From Citrus sinensis (lineage: Eukaryota > Streptophyta > Magnoliopsida > Sapindales > Rutaceae), in assembly GCF_022201045.2 (NCBI RefSeq), contig NC_068559.1, forward strand, positions 3,694,501-3,758,500: 64,000 nucleotides of DNA, written 5' to 3'. Positions within the stretch are counted from its first letter, which is position 1, and each line of letters begins with the position of its first letter. Below are positions 1-11,700 of the stretch, piece by piece. The position numbers and the translations under genes are program-made. The notes beneath the pieces were generated by a model. That model searched no databases and had not been told where the DNA came from. It saw nothing but the letters and a program-made list of their open reading frames with translations.

Positions 1-531
1 ACTCCAACATAGTTTGGTCAAGCTATGAATTGGTTTGGAGCTACTTTCTCTCCAATGACGTAGCCTTCGAGACGATTTCCTCTTATGGAAGCAAGAACAA
101 GATTATGCCAGATCACGTAATTAAATCGATCTAATTTTACTGCAATAATGAAGTAAAATGTTGTTTGTGGTATTTGACTTGTAGTAATTGAATTTGAATT
201 TGAATTGAGATTGCTTGAGCTAGCCATTTTGGCTCTGATACCAATAAACAATTGTAATATTGAATGAAGAGTTGTTGTTTGGCAGCTGAGAAAATTTGAG
301 AAAAAAGATAATTTTCTAAATTTGTTACATATTATTTCTTAATAGAACAGCCCCGAATATGAGCTGTCGATATGCGCATTACAAGCATTAACAAATCATT
401 AATTAATTCTAACAAATCAGTAACTAATTCTACTTAGTTAACTCTAAGCATGTATAACAGAATTAGTTGAGCTATCACTGCTGCTGCTGATCTGTCTTGT
501 TGACTTGGCATTACTCACACGTGACTTAACA
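1..531 (-). mobile_element. Ty1/copia retrotransposon edge (gag start, primer site, LTR), broken
   Basis: Read on the minus strand, an LTR comes first (about 253 to roughly 531; the outer end is uncertain because the partner LTR lies outside the window). Next is the reverse complement of the usual plant copia primer-binding site TGGTATCAGAGC at 232..243. Then comes the start of a gag-like protein from about 227 to the left edge, with the typical copia gag phrase KLDRFNYVIW. Only this end is inside the window. It looks like a fossil; its age cannot be judged with one LTR. Its LTR sequence differs from the complete element at 21.9-26.6 kb, so it belongs to another family. Confidence 0.75.
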
Positions 532-857
532 ACCAAATGGCTTTGCTTCTTCACTTCAGCATAGCTAGCTATCTTCACAAATATCATCTTTGCTCATGAG
601 CAGTTCATATAATGTGATGTTGAAGACGATGTTATAGCAATAATGGAAATGAATGTAAGCTTCAGGAAAATGGAAACGAGAAACATATATTAAATATCTC
701 AGTTCCACATCTCACAGGGCCGATAATCTACTACTCTCTGTACTTAACGTAGACATGTTTATTGTTTCAAACATTGAAACACAACAGAGAAGACTGTTTC
801 TTGTTTTGGGAAGCTATTACAAATCCTGGATGAAATTAATGGCTACCGTGTGTTTGG
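532..857. other. Spacer, probably 3' UTR of the next gene
   Basis: AT-rich sequence between the copia edge and the stop codon of the minus-strand gene. Part of it is presumably that gene's 3' untranslated region. I see no separate gene. Confidence 0.4.
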
Positions 858-3727
858 TTAAACAATCAACTTGGTTATGGAAGCACACAAATTTTCCTTG
901 TCATCATCAATTATTTGCAGAATTTTTCTGGAGCAGTGTGCTCTGGAATCTTTTTGCTTCTTGTCCCTTTGGCTGTCCCGGTCTTCATTCTTCATTCCCT
1001 TTCTGTTTGCCATAAATCCTTGGGTTCCTTTGTCTTCTTTCAAAGGGGCAGGATCGGAAGACCTGACGCCTGAAGGAAAAAGTACTCTGTTTCTTTCAGA
1101 ACCAAGCTTCATATTCCCAGTTTCTGTCTTCTGAAGCTTGCTAGGTATTGTTCTTTCTGAAGCTCCATTGCAGTTACCAGTAACTGTCCCAGTTTTAGAA
1201 CTGCTATGTGTACCGAGGTGGAACTTCAGATCTTCATTCGGTGTTAATGCCATAGAATTTTCCTATCAATAGAAATATTATTCATACAATTGGAGGAATT
1301 AGCAACGAATAAATTTATTTAAATGAAGTTGTAAATAAGCTAATTAGTAAACAGAAAAAATGAACCGATATGTTTTTAAATGTGTATAACTAACCGCATC
1401 AAAAAATCCAATCTTCGGAGATGGCATTCGAAGACCTGAAGGTTTGGTGTTTCTTGATACATTCTTGAGAGCAGAATTGCTTCCTTTTGCCTTTTTATTG
1501 AGATGTTTAGTTTGAGACCGTGTGTCCGGATTTTCATGCCTTATACAGCCTTCATTATGATGATGGCTCTCAGAATCTAGTGCTTGAGTGTTAGCACCAT
1601 CAAAAGATGTCTCTATGCAAGGAGTAGTGTCCAGATTTCCTGAGGGGTTCTCAGATATTTGGCTAATAGAAGCAAGTAATTCTGAGGAGCTTATATGGAC
1701 GGAGCTTGCAGGTGATACGTAAAAGGACTTGAAAGAGGATGGCAGATGACAAGGAAGACTAGAATTTAGAATATCAATTTTTTTGGCAGATAAATTTCTT
1801 AAAGCAAAAGGCGAACTAGAAAGTCGAGAACTCAGAGGAGATCTAGCAGCTTGATCGGATAGAGGAAAGGCAAGTTCTGCAGATTCATTTGTGGGAGTGT
1901 GTGAACCAGAAGAAGTTGATTTAGAGGATGCTGTAGCATTAGGTATCACACAACAGGATTCTGCTAGAAAAGGTCTTTTTGCTACATTCAAATGTTGACC
2001 TGCGTAGTCGTTACAAAGTTCAACAAAAGTACCAGTCAACACTAATGAAGACAGAAACCTCAACCATGGGAATGCTTGCCTGATGCAGTTTTGGTAGCTT
2101 TATTTTCCATTTTGATCGGCTTTGGACCCAAAGAAGCTCTTTTCCTGCAATCTGTCGATAGAGGGCTAACTCTACCTGGTACATTTGGCGACTTAAGAGA
2201 TGACAAAGGATTGCAATTTCCACCTCTTGCAATATTCTGGATTCAACAAGTATCCAATGTCAGTCAAAAACAACATGAGTTCCATTATAGTCAATTAATA
2301 CATACCTGTGCTTGAGGGGGGAGAGAAGTTGATTTTGCTATCCTTTCTGATGCATTATTAGTGTTATGCTTTTGCTTATTGGAAGCTGGCAGCAAGGATT
2401 TCATCTGAAATTTCAAGTTCAGATCGCTTCTTTAACAGAGATGCATCAGATATAGAAGATGGGAAGTGATAAGAACCTACCTTGACTCGAGAGGAAGTAT
2501 CTGATTTTTTCAAAGCTGAAAACAAGAAGTTAGAAGCGCTAGTGAGCATGTGCAACCAAGCACAAAATATGCTTTCTGCAAACACTAATAATACTCACAA
2601 TGGGAATTTATATCTCCCAACCACTTTCCTCTTCTTATATTGGAACTTGAATTCGCAGCATTAGATACCGTGGTTGAATTGTCAAAGGCTGCTTTTAGAT
2701 CATCAAACAAATCATTCTCAAGGCTTGCTAGATGGAAACCATCACTCTTAGCTGTGGAGTCTGTCCCAGCAGAGCTCCAATTTTTTTCTTCAGTATCAGG
2801 AACTAGATATCTTCCAGAACCCCTATACCCTTTGTTTACTAAAGACAATTCTTCAGGATTCAAAACTCCTATTCATGTAAAAATAATATGTTCATAGTAA
2901 ATGAAAGAGATAGCAAGGGCAATAAAAGGATATCTGCATTATGATTATTTCATTAACTCAATTCAAAATCATACCTGCACTTGTAAAAAATGCATTATCC
3001 CAAGCTAAGCTTCTGCGCGAATTATCCTGACAAACACTGCTTGTTCTTTCTTGTTCCAAAGGCCTTGACGGTCGAAAACTCAGAGTTTGAAACAGCTCTT
3101 CAGGCTCTAAAACTCCTGAGAACATGCATACACATTGCGTAAAAGTTCTCAGGTTGCCATGAACTCATTATGAAGAATTGCTAAAAGACAGAAAGGTGAA
3201 AAGCAAATTCCAATGTATAAATTATAAACAAGTACTAGTCTGAATTTTAACAAAACATAAGTGTAATCAGTTATTCATTAGTAAACACAAATATGTGTTG
3301 ATGCAAATTTCTTGCATTTCAAGTTTCTGACAACAAACCTGGGCTTGTGAAAAAGGCGCTATCCCAAGCCAAACTCTTGCGATAATCATATTCTAATGAA
3401 TCTCCTTTCTTTTGTGATGTTATGTCTGCTGCTTTCCTATTATACTGAGCATCAATCTTCTGTCTGCTCTCTGAAACCTCTGCAAAATTCAAGTTGGTGA
3501 AGAATATTTTACTTTATTCCATTTTTTCAGAATTCAGAACATATTGGCCAAAAAAAAAAAATGCTTCAGAAAATAATACTTGAAAGTCTTGATACTTTAT
3601 AATTGCTTGATGATATTCAAGCAAAAAAAGTCTAAAAAATAAATAAATGGAAATGAAAAGCAAGGAGGAATTGGAAATAGTAAGTACTTGAGAATTGAAA
3701 TTCTTGAAAATGGTTCTTGGATGACAT
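858..3727 (-). CDS. Serine-rich plant protein of unknown function with repeated SLAWD-AFFTS motif
   Basis: Nine exons join in phase: 3688-3727, 3339-3479, 2975-3115, 2599-2868, 2481-2515, 2306-2404, 2080-2236, 1395-1999 and 858-1262. They give about 630 residues starting MSSKNHFQEF and ending in TKLIV. The start was chosen because exon 1 ends in phase 1 and matches exon 2. Exons 2 and 3 are each 141 nt and both finish with near-identical motifs, RKSLAWDSAFFTSPG and RRSLAWDNAFFTSAG. Exons 3 and 4 both open with GVL-x-PEEL. The rest is low-complexity, rich in Ser, Asn, Lys and Pro, with basic stretches near the C-terminus (DKKQKDSRAH) and no membrane segment or signal peptide. The intron at 2000..2079 has a GC donor (CAG/GCAAGC) with a good AG acceptor and phase agreement. 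I recognise the SLAWD-AFFTS-PEEL phrase from unnamed plant proteins only; no function is known to me. The exon chain could differ in real transcripts, mainly at the small 35-nt exon. Confidence 0.75.
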
Positions 3728-5014
3728 CTCTAATTTTTTTTCTTTTTTTCAAGATTCTTCTACTTTGGTTGAATGTCTTTACTTAAAATACATATTAACG
3801 GAGGGAGGGAAATTAAAATTTTAAAATTTGGTAAAATTAAGCATTATTATTATAGTGATTAATGCGGCAGTTATGGAAATAGAAGATTCTGTTATAATAT
3901 TAGCTGTAAATAAACAAAGATTTTTTTGTTTTTCCCCAAAATCAGCCAAATTGAACAATGACGAACAGCAATTTTTTTCCCCCCACTATGAAGAGATCAA
4001 AAGTACCATATTTGCATTATTTATAAATCAGCTTTGAGAAGCAAAATGTCTGTATAAGGTTAAGCTCTATAGAACTCGGCATCTTCTTTTTGGATTGATA
4101 TTATAAAAATTGGATTGGCATCGAAGGATTTTTGTTCCAAAAATAGAGAAATTGATGAATGAAAAATAGCAATTTTATTTTAACATTTGAAGCTATCAAA
4201 ATAACGTCTTTGTATAATTTAAAAATCTGCTTTGAGAACCAAATATCTGAAGGTTAAACTCTATAACCCCAAGTTATATTTTTAGAAAAACTTTGATTGA
4301 TATTATAAAATTTTGTTAAAATTTAAGATTGAGGCGATCTGACTTTTAATTACGACGATTGTGAAAGATAATTGTCGAACATAAGTGTGCAAGTAGACGC
4401 AACAGATATAATATGAGTTATAAGAATTTGTTTGAGCAAATACAAGTGATTAATAAAATTAAAAAATAACAAAGAAATTATTTTAATATATATAATATAA
4501 ACTATAAACGTGATTTTTAAAAGTTCATTAGAGCTTGAATATTATCCCTCCAACATACACTTATATGATTTTAAGAATGGAGCTTTTTACATCCCTTTTT
4601 AATTCTTATAATACTCCTTTATAAGAATTTTATAAAATACATACCATATTAGAATTTGACACCCCTTCATATTTTATTTTCTAAAATACCATTAGTGTAA
4701 TTTATAAAATACATACCATATATTAAAATTAACCATCTTCCTGTAAAATTTCATCCAAAAAAATAATATTTCTTTTAAATTTTTATCTATAAAATTCATA
4801 CAAATTTTAAAATCTTAAATTGTTTTCTTCTTATCATATGTTTTCTATCTCTATGACTCTAAGTCTAATAATTAAACCTTAAAGTATAAATATAAATTAT
4901 GAAATAGTATGGGTATAAAAAGTTTGTTAAAGAATAATTTATTGGGGGGTTCAATTGAATTCCCACTTAAAACAAGAAATGAATTAATTTGTTTTGGTTA
5001 TCTTGGTAATTAAG
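3728..5014. other. Intergenic, AT-rich
   Basis: Upstream flank of the serine-rich gene. No coding region or RNA gene is evident. Short open frames here are AT-rich chance frames. Confidence 0.5.
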
Positions 5015-5210
5015 TAATGATATAGCCACAAACTTTTATACAAACTTATTTTGTACAAACTGATGTGGCATGATAAAATTAGTTGAATTAAATATCTCTT
5101 GGGCCACATGATTTAGTTATATTATTTTATATTTTCATTCAACCAATAAATTAATGCCACATTAGTTTATACAAAATAATTTTGTACAAGAGTTTGTGAT
5201 TAAATTATTA
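5015..5210. mobile_element. MITE-like foldback element, about 196 bp
   Basis: The left arm (from 5015, TAATGATATAGCCACAAAC...) and the right arm (ending 5210) are inverted copies of each other over about 57 bases. Both contain TTTTGTACAA-type and TGTGGCAT blocks (GATGTGGCAT on the left, reverse complement of AATGCCACAT on the right). The centre of about 80 bp is unrelated AT-rich DNA. Length, long terminal inverted repeats and absence of coding potential fit a MITE. The TAA-like flanks would suit a Tourist/PIF-Harbinger type, but I cannot fix the target duplication. Confidence 0.7.
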
Positions 5211-5985
5211 CTCTTTGTTCATTTCACATTAGAAAGGGGCTTCATTAGAAATTTTAAGGGGTGTCAAAAGGCCTACTACAATCGTTATCTAAGCCCAAAA
5301 CCAATCTTGTCACTGACTTTTTTTGTTGGGCTTTGCAATTTACTCCATGAGTAATTTGTGAGATTTTTGCTATAAAATGTCGACGCCCAGTTATGGAATT
5401 TCATTTAAAATTTGCTGCTTCAACTATAAGTGTGATATAAAGTCCAACTTTTATTAAAAATTATTTGCATATTCAAAATGTTTAACAATTTTTATTTTTA
5501 TTTTTAAGTTTACAATTAGAAGATCATAGCATCATGGCCATAAAATCTTTCTAATGTCCCATTTAAAGTCACACCCTTGCTCGAAAATTAAAAATTTGTG
5601 CGGTTCAATTAATCTGAACTAAGCCATAAGCAAGCCTTTTAGTTTTTTTTCAGTTTCATGTCCTAATAAAAGCTGAAATTTGTGGTTGCGACTTCAGCAC
5701 AAAAGTGCTTTTGCAGGATTCTTATCTATCGTTTACAATCCCAAACGGGTGATAAATAATAAAAATCTTGAACCCACAGTTGATAGAGATGAGAGATTCG
5801 TAGGTTGAAAGTTAAAAGCAACTACAGACAAGAATCACTTTTAAATCTTCTAATTTAAAAGCAGATTCACCAACACATCATACTTTTGCCTAGCTCTTTA
5901 AAATTATTTTGAAGCATACAACTTCCCCAGCCTTTAAATAAAAGTTGTAAAAGAAAAAAAAAAAGTTCACATATGCATTATTAAT

Positions 5986-6016
<31 letters not shown>

Positions 6017-6280
6017 TTTTTTTGAATTGACATTTGCATTATTCTTAGATATATTGATTGTACGACCAAAAGTTATTTTCATATGCAAATGTCTACATTT
6101 TTTTACATTTGAACTAATTATTAATGACTAGTGATAAAAAATATTTAAAAAAAAAACTCATAACATTAAGATGCTATGATGATACAAATACTATATTAGT
6201 TCATTTCTCCCCATATTTTGTAGCTAATTATCTGTAGTTAGCTCCAGTTTGTATTTTATGAAATGCAAATGTTCATAATA
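5211..6280. other. Intergenic with CT microsatellite
   Basis: No gene is seen. It holds a (CT)n tract at 5986..6008 followed directly by a run of about 16 T to 6023, and otherwise AT-rich DNA. Confidence 0.5.
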
Positions 6281-7080
6281 GGGAAGGACTAATTAATATG
6301 ATAAAATATTATGTTCAATGAATGATAACTTTTATAATTTTTTCTTATGTATATTGTAAAATTAAAATTTTTGTGATGTTCATTTGCGTACTAGATTTTG
6401 AATAAAGTTTTTTAAACTTTTCTTCTGTTTGCTTTTGTTCTGTCATCAATTATTTATAAGTGACAAATTTATTTTTCTTTTAAATTTTAGAAGTTTGATG
6501 ATATTTTCTAAAGTCATGTATTATTTTGAGAGTTTAACTATAAAAAGGAGTAGTTGGTACGCTTCAAGTTGGAAAATTGACTCTACCAATCAAGACCAAT
6601 ACATTCCATCAATTCTAAGCTAAAAAAATAAAAATAAAAATTTAATTAATTTGCTTTTGAAATTGTATTATGTATGTTAATTAATTCATACTAGGGATGG
6701 ACTAATTAATATGATAAATATTATGTTCAATGAATAATAACTTTTATAATTTTTTCTTTTATATATTGTAAAAGTAAATTTTTGTGATGTTCATTTGCGT
6801 ACTAGATTTTGAATAAATTTTTTAAAACTTTTTTTCTATTTGCTTTTATTCTGTCATCAATTATTTATAAGTATCAAAATTTATTTTTCCTTCAAAATTT
6901 GAAAGTTTTATGATATTTTCTAAAGTCATGTATGATTTTGAGTATACAACGATAAAAAGGAGTAGTTCGTACACTTCAAGTTAGAAAATTGACTCTACCA
7001 ATCAAGAGCAATATATTCCATCAATTCTAAGATAAAAATAAAAATTTGAATTTAATTAATTTGCTTTTGAAATTGTAATA
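6281..7080. repeat. Direct duplication, two copies of about 390 bp
   Basis: Copy 1 is 6281..6671 and copy 2 is 6694..7080. They run colinearly, from GACTAATTAATATGATAAA at the start to TTAATTTGCTTTTGAAATTG at the end, with scattered substitutions and small indels. A 22-bp spacer separates them. No coding potential is shared, and open frames inside are not conserved between the copies. It looks like an old local tandem duplication of non-coding DNA. Confidence 0.75.
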
Positions 7081-8400
7081 TTTATTTTATGGTTGGACTT
7101 TTGTCCCTCAAATGGGTTCAATGCCTTGAAATTTGATTTACATTTAGAATACAAAAATCATGCAAGAATGTTGCACTTCATTATCTACTTACTAGGGGAA
7201 TCTAGAATTTGTCAAAGGACATGGAGACTTACCCTTTTGTTTAGTTGCCAAAAGTCTCCACATAAACAACTTTTTTAAATGGATTTGTTCTAATTATTTT
7301 AATTAAATATCTTTTATGTCTCTAACATGCTCTACCAATAGTACCTACCCTTATTCTTCACATCCCATTTCAAATATTTTTAATTTTAAATGTGTATGAT
7401 AGGCAGGCCAAAGAAAATTGCATTGATTTTTTAATTAATTGTATAATGTCAATCATATTTGGGGGGGAGGGGGGAAATTGGAAGAAAATAAAATTTAACG
7501 AATGATTCAATTATAAACAACCAATAGGAGAATACAATAAATTCAATAATTTTGAATTTGAATCGTACGGGTTTACAATAATATACAGTAACATATGTTG
7601 AAATAATCTGGTTACTTGACGAATATTTTTGTATACATAGAAATATTTATCTCGATTAATTAAAATATTAAACAAAAAATTAGGTGCCACACGTAATTGT
7701 TTGACCATAATTGCATGTAAGTTGCAATACCCTTTTCCTATTCACACAGGATGGACCTCTTATTGTTGGATTAAAAGGGTTTATTTAGTGGAAAGCATAT
7801 ATTGCTCCACTACGCGTATAATATAAGCAACAAGGGTCTTAATTCTTTTTCAATTATTAGGGTTAAATGGTTAGAAAATCAGAAATGTCTAGAATAAAAC
7901 CCACTACATAAAAATTGTATATGTCATCCTCACAAGTTGGTTCTTTGACTCTCGAGTTCTTGAGAAGCAAAAGTGGCTTCCAACCAACCTTGCTTGACGT
8001 GCCAAACGGATAATACCATTCATATTTTCTTGCAAAGACTTGGAAAAGAAATGAAATGTGGATACACACAAACAATAATCAAAGTATCAAACCGCATCAA
8101 GTGTAAAAGAGGTGCATATATGAGAGGGAGGTGTGTTAACATCTTTAATTAAGAGTTTCGAGTAAAAGTGAATGTGAGCATAAACTTCAAGTTATTATGC
8201 TTTTATTGAGTAACATTATTAAAAGCATAAGAAGTACAGGCATGTTGCATGTACCCAATTGAGTAATTGTTGCAGCTCGGCACCAACTTTAGAGGCACAA
8301 AGTATGTATTCATGATACATGAATTTGAAGATCCAATTTTTAGGGGAAAAAGCTTAATAGATTGTAGGTGGTTGCCTTTGCATCTCACTTTTTATGAAAG

Positions 8401-8403
<3 letters not shown>
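7081..8403. other. Intergenic, no gene seen
   Basis: AT-rich DNA with no recognisable gene on either strand. Short frames lack motifs or splice support. Confidence 0.45.

Positions 8404-8431
<28 letters not shown>
8404..8431. repeat. Run of 28 guanines
   Basis: An uninterrupted G homopolymer on the plus strand. The length is likely polymorphic, and is also a place where sequencing or assembly may be inexact. A tract like this can fold into a G-quadruplex. Confidence 0.9.
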
Positions 8432-8686
8432 TTGATTTTGAAATAGAACAATAATAATAAAAAATGAGGGACAAAGAACCGAGTGAGAAAGCCACCAAAA
8501 TGATAAGTCCAAAAACGCGTGGGCCTTCTTCGGTGGTTAAAGATTCTAAAGAATGTAAATGGGGGCCAGTTAATTTGGTGCAAAATATGCCGTGTCAAAA
8601 GTTAAATTCAACAAATAAATTGCTTTTACATTCGTGGTTTAAGAAAGGGCTTATAAATTCTCTATATAATTATATGGGGAAGCATG

Positions 8687-8784
8687 TGGTACCGTGCTAC
8701 AGTTGCATTAAGTCGTTGGATGTCAATGGACCTCATCAATCCAAGTGCATCCAACGGTTTGATTCAACTGTGGCACGGTACTAC
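8687..8784. mobile_element. Small foldback (hairpin) element, about 98 bp
   Basis: The arm 8687..8722 (TGGTACCGTGCTACAGTTG...GTTGGATG) is matched by the reverse complement of 8747..8784 (TAGTACCGTGCCACAGTTG...GTTGGATG), with few mismatches over about 36 bp. A 24-bp loop lies between. The similarity extends a little further on the right with a second GTAGC/ACGGTGC block. It is most likely a tiny MITE; a transcript would fold into one long hairpin. No neighbouring gene explains it. Confidence 0.6.
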
Positions 8785-11700
8785 AGTTGCACCGTAGCCT
8801 GATCCTAATTATATAATAAAAAGACTTTATCAAATTGGTATAGATTGAAAGATGAAAGTGTGCTATCATGCATTTAACTGAGTGATTTTCAAGCGTTTTT
8901 TTTAACCGACAATTTAAATTTAAATTGTAGAGAAGACAAGAGACTAAAAAATACATTAAATTTCGTTTATTCTTCTGTATTAAAGAAAAAAAAAAGATAA
9001 AATGTTTAGTTTTTTAATTAATCAATTATCAAACGGATTAGTCCTACCCACCGGACACATTAATTAAGTAGGCAATTTCAGTAGTGATTAATATAGAAAA
9101 TCGGAATGTCTTTGGTCATCCAATGTTCTAGTTAAGTCATGGGCAAGGTACGCATGATATTCAAATTGTTGCTTCATGGGTCAATAAAAACTCGCCGTCT
9201 TGAGAAAATTGGTCGATTTTGAGCGATCTAGTCATATTTCTTCTGCTAATTTTAATAAATTTAAGAAGTAAAAAATTGGGAAAAATATCATTAAATTCAA
9301 ATCAAGATCTTCCTATGCACGCGCATTAAACCTTTATGTCTCTACATAAAGCCACCTAACTATTAGCAGCATGCATGCCCAGTTAATTTGGCTTATAATA
9401 ATTCCGAAATATATTTGCGTATAATTCTATAGTCTAAATTGGCGAATACAAACTATAAAATAAAATTCACTCGTGACTCATGACTTCAAATAATTTTAGT
9501 TATTCTTTCATATCTTCTAGTGTGTCTTTATTAATTGCAATAAGAGAGAATGATACATTCTTCTCCTTTTAAAATTGCTTTCACTATTTGGATTTTCGTT
9601 AAATTTTTAATACATAATTTTGTTAATGGTATTCAAATAAGAGTAATAAATATGATATTTTAAGTTTTAACAAACAAATGAAATTTAAATTTAATTTGTA
9701 CGGGTCTCAAATAATGAATTTGTATGTGAAATGTTACATTTATCACTCAACTTTCTTTTTAGTTAATATTTTAACAACATAGATGAAATGTGGTATTAAA
9801 AATTTATAAGAGACCAAAATAGTAAAAATAATTTCTAGAAGGGACAAAAAAGTCATTCTTTCTTTCAAATAATTTTCTAAAAGAGAAAATAAAGGTATTT
9901 TTCCCCTTTTTCCACACTTATATGTCAATATGACTTTAATTAGTTATATATAATAGGTTAATATAATTATTAAGCTTTAATATTTGCATGTTGGGCACAT
10001 AAAGTTGTTATAATGAGTACTGCTAAAGTTAATATATAAATCAAGATTTTTAATTTGCTGGCTTTAAATTTCCTAGTCTTACTTTTGGTTGACTTTTGTT
10101 GAAAGGGAAAAAATTGACGTAAATATTAAGTTAAACAAAAATATTGAAGACTTCTGTTAGATTTTTGGCGACAGCCGTTGATGTTGATTTTTTTTAGTGC
10201 CAAGAATAGGTGTCATTAGTCACTAGATTATGACTAATTGTTTATTTATTTTTCTTTAATAATGGAATTTGAGATTAAATAAGAGAAACGCATTATCCTT
10301 AAACTCTCCATTAGCTTTTCTTTTCTTTTTTTTTTCAGAAACTTATGAGTTAAATTCCACATGCAAAGGACTAAAAATACACGATTAGGACAAGGAGAAC
10401 CTTCTTAGTTGAAGAATTTCTATCTTGACATGGAAATAGCCATGGTAGCCATCTTGGTTGAATATAATGAACTAAAAATTGATTGTAGAATTGGCTAGCT
10501 TTTGTTCTTTCGTTAATACATGTTATGATATTGACATAGCTAAATAATTATGATGTATAAGTTTCCATTCTTCCCCTTTCTATTAAAATATTTAAAATTA
10601 GTATAATTAATATTAAGTTATTCCTTTTAAATAAGAAAATCATTAAAATAGATTTTACTTAGAAAAAAGTTCGAGAAAATTTTAATTATATAATATTACA
10701 CTATTATCCTTACGTTAAATATGTGGGTAATAGTGGCATTACACCAAAAAATAGTGGTGACAATTGTCTTTTCATCACAAAGTTATCTTAATTGAAATAA
10801 ATAAAAATGATAACAAATGATGAATCACTTTCCATCCTAAAAGATTTTTAAATAAATTATCACTTAAGCTAAAAACTTGAGTGGATAGGTAAAAACTTGT
10901 CAATCCACCGAACCCCTTCTGATCTCCCTGCGTGGGTTGCATGCACACATGAAATTAATCAGTTGAATAATTTAATTAAATCACACAGAGCTAAATGCTA
11001 AAATTGATTTCCTTTAATTCTTGAAGGTGATAAAGAGCCAAGACCAAGAGGACACCAAAGTAAAGGATAGCTAGCGAAGAAAATCACAATCTTATGTTCC
11101 AACTGCTTCCACTATAAACCCATGTTAAAGACTTGATTTTTTCTAATTCAATGAAAGTAATGTTATTTGAATGAGTTTACAATGGTATATACAAGCCAAA
11201 AAAGTCTTTTTCACATATAAAAAAAGTCACTAACATTTTTAGACTTTATATATACATATATATATTTGCTATATCTAAATCAAAGTTCTCTCATTTTCTT
11301 GCTTCCCACGAGGCACGAGCCTATCTGTTTCACCCAACTAATGCCCCACCATCGGACCAAAACTTTCCCATTTTGTTATGATAAAATCACTTCAAACTTA
11401 AGTCATTATCAGTAACAGCATTAGTTGTTTAGTGTTTGGTTGTGAGAATATATGCTGTCTCTAATATGGCATCGGTTTTGATTTTATTACCTCATTGGAT
11501 GAGTACGGGCCAGGTGGCTTTTTATTGTGGGAAGGTAAAGAAAAAATGGGACCAGATCTTGTGAGCTCTTGTCACATTATTAACATTGATCATTGAAAAG
11601 ATATATAGAATTATGTTATTGGTACCTGCTTTATGATCGAGGTTAATTAACGCGGGGGTTAATTAACCTCCAATATTAATAATTACCCGTAAATCATGTA

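Noticed and set aside
871-1134. Plus-strand open frame opposite the last exon of the serine-rich gene
   Set aside because: It is a mirror frame of a supported minus-strand exon, with no motifs.
2516-2585. Upstream extension of the 35-nt exon of the serine-rich gene (SIFCAWLH...)
   Set aside because: Joining there after the preceding phase-1 exon gives an immediate stop. The acceptor TTGTTTTCAG at 2516 has a better pyrimidine tract and the right phase.
8392-8598. Minus-strand open frame with a polyproline end
   Set aside because: The proline run is only the translation of the 28-G homopolymer; no gene context.
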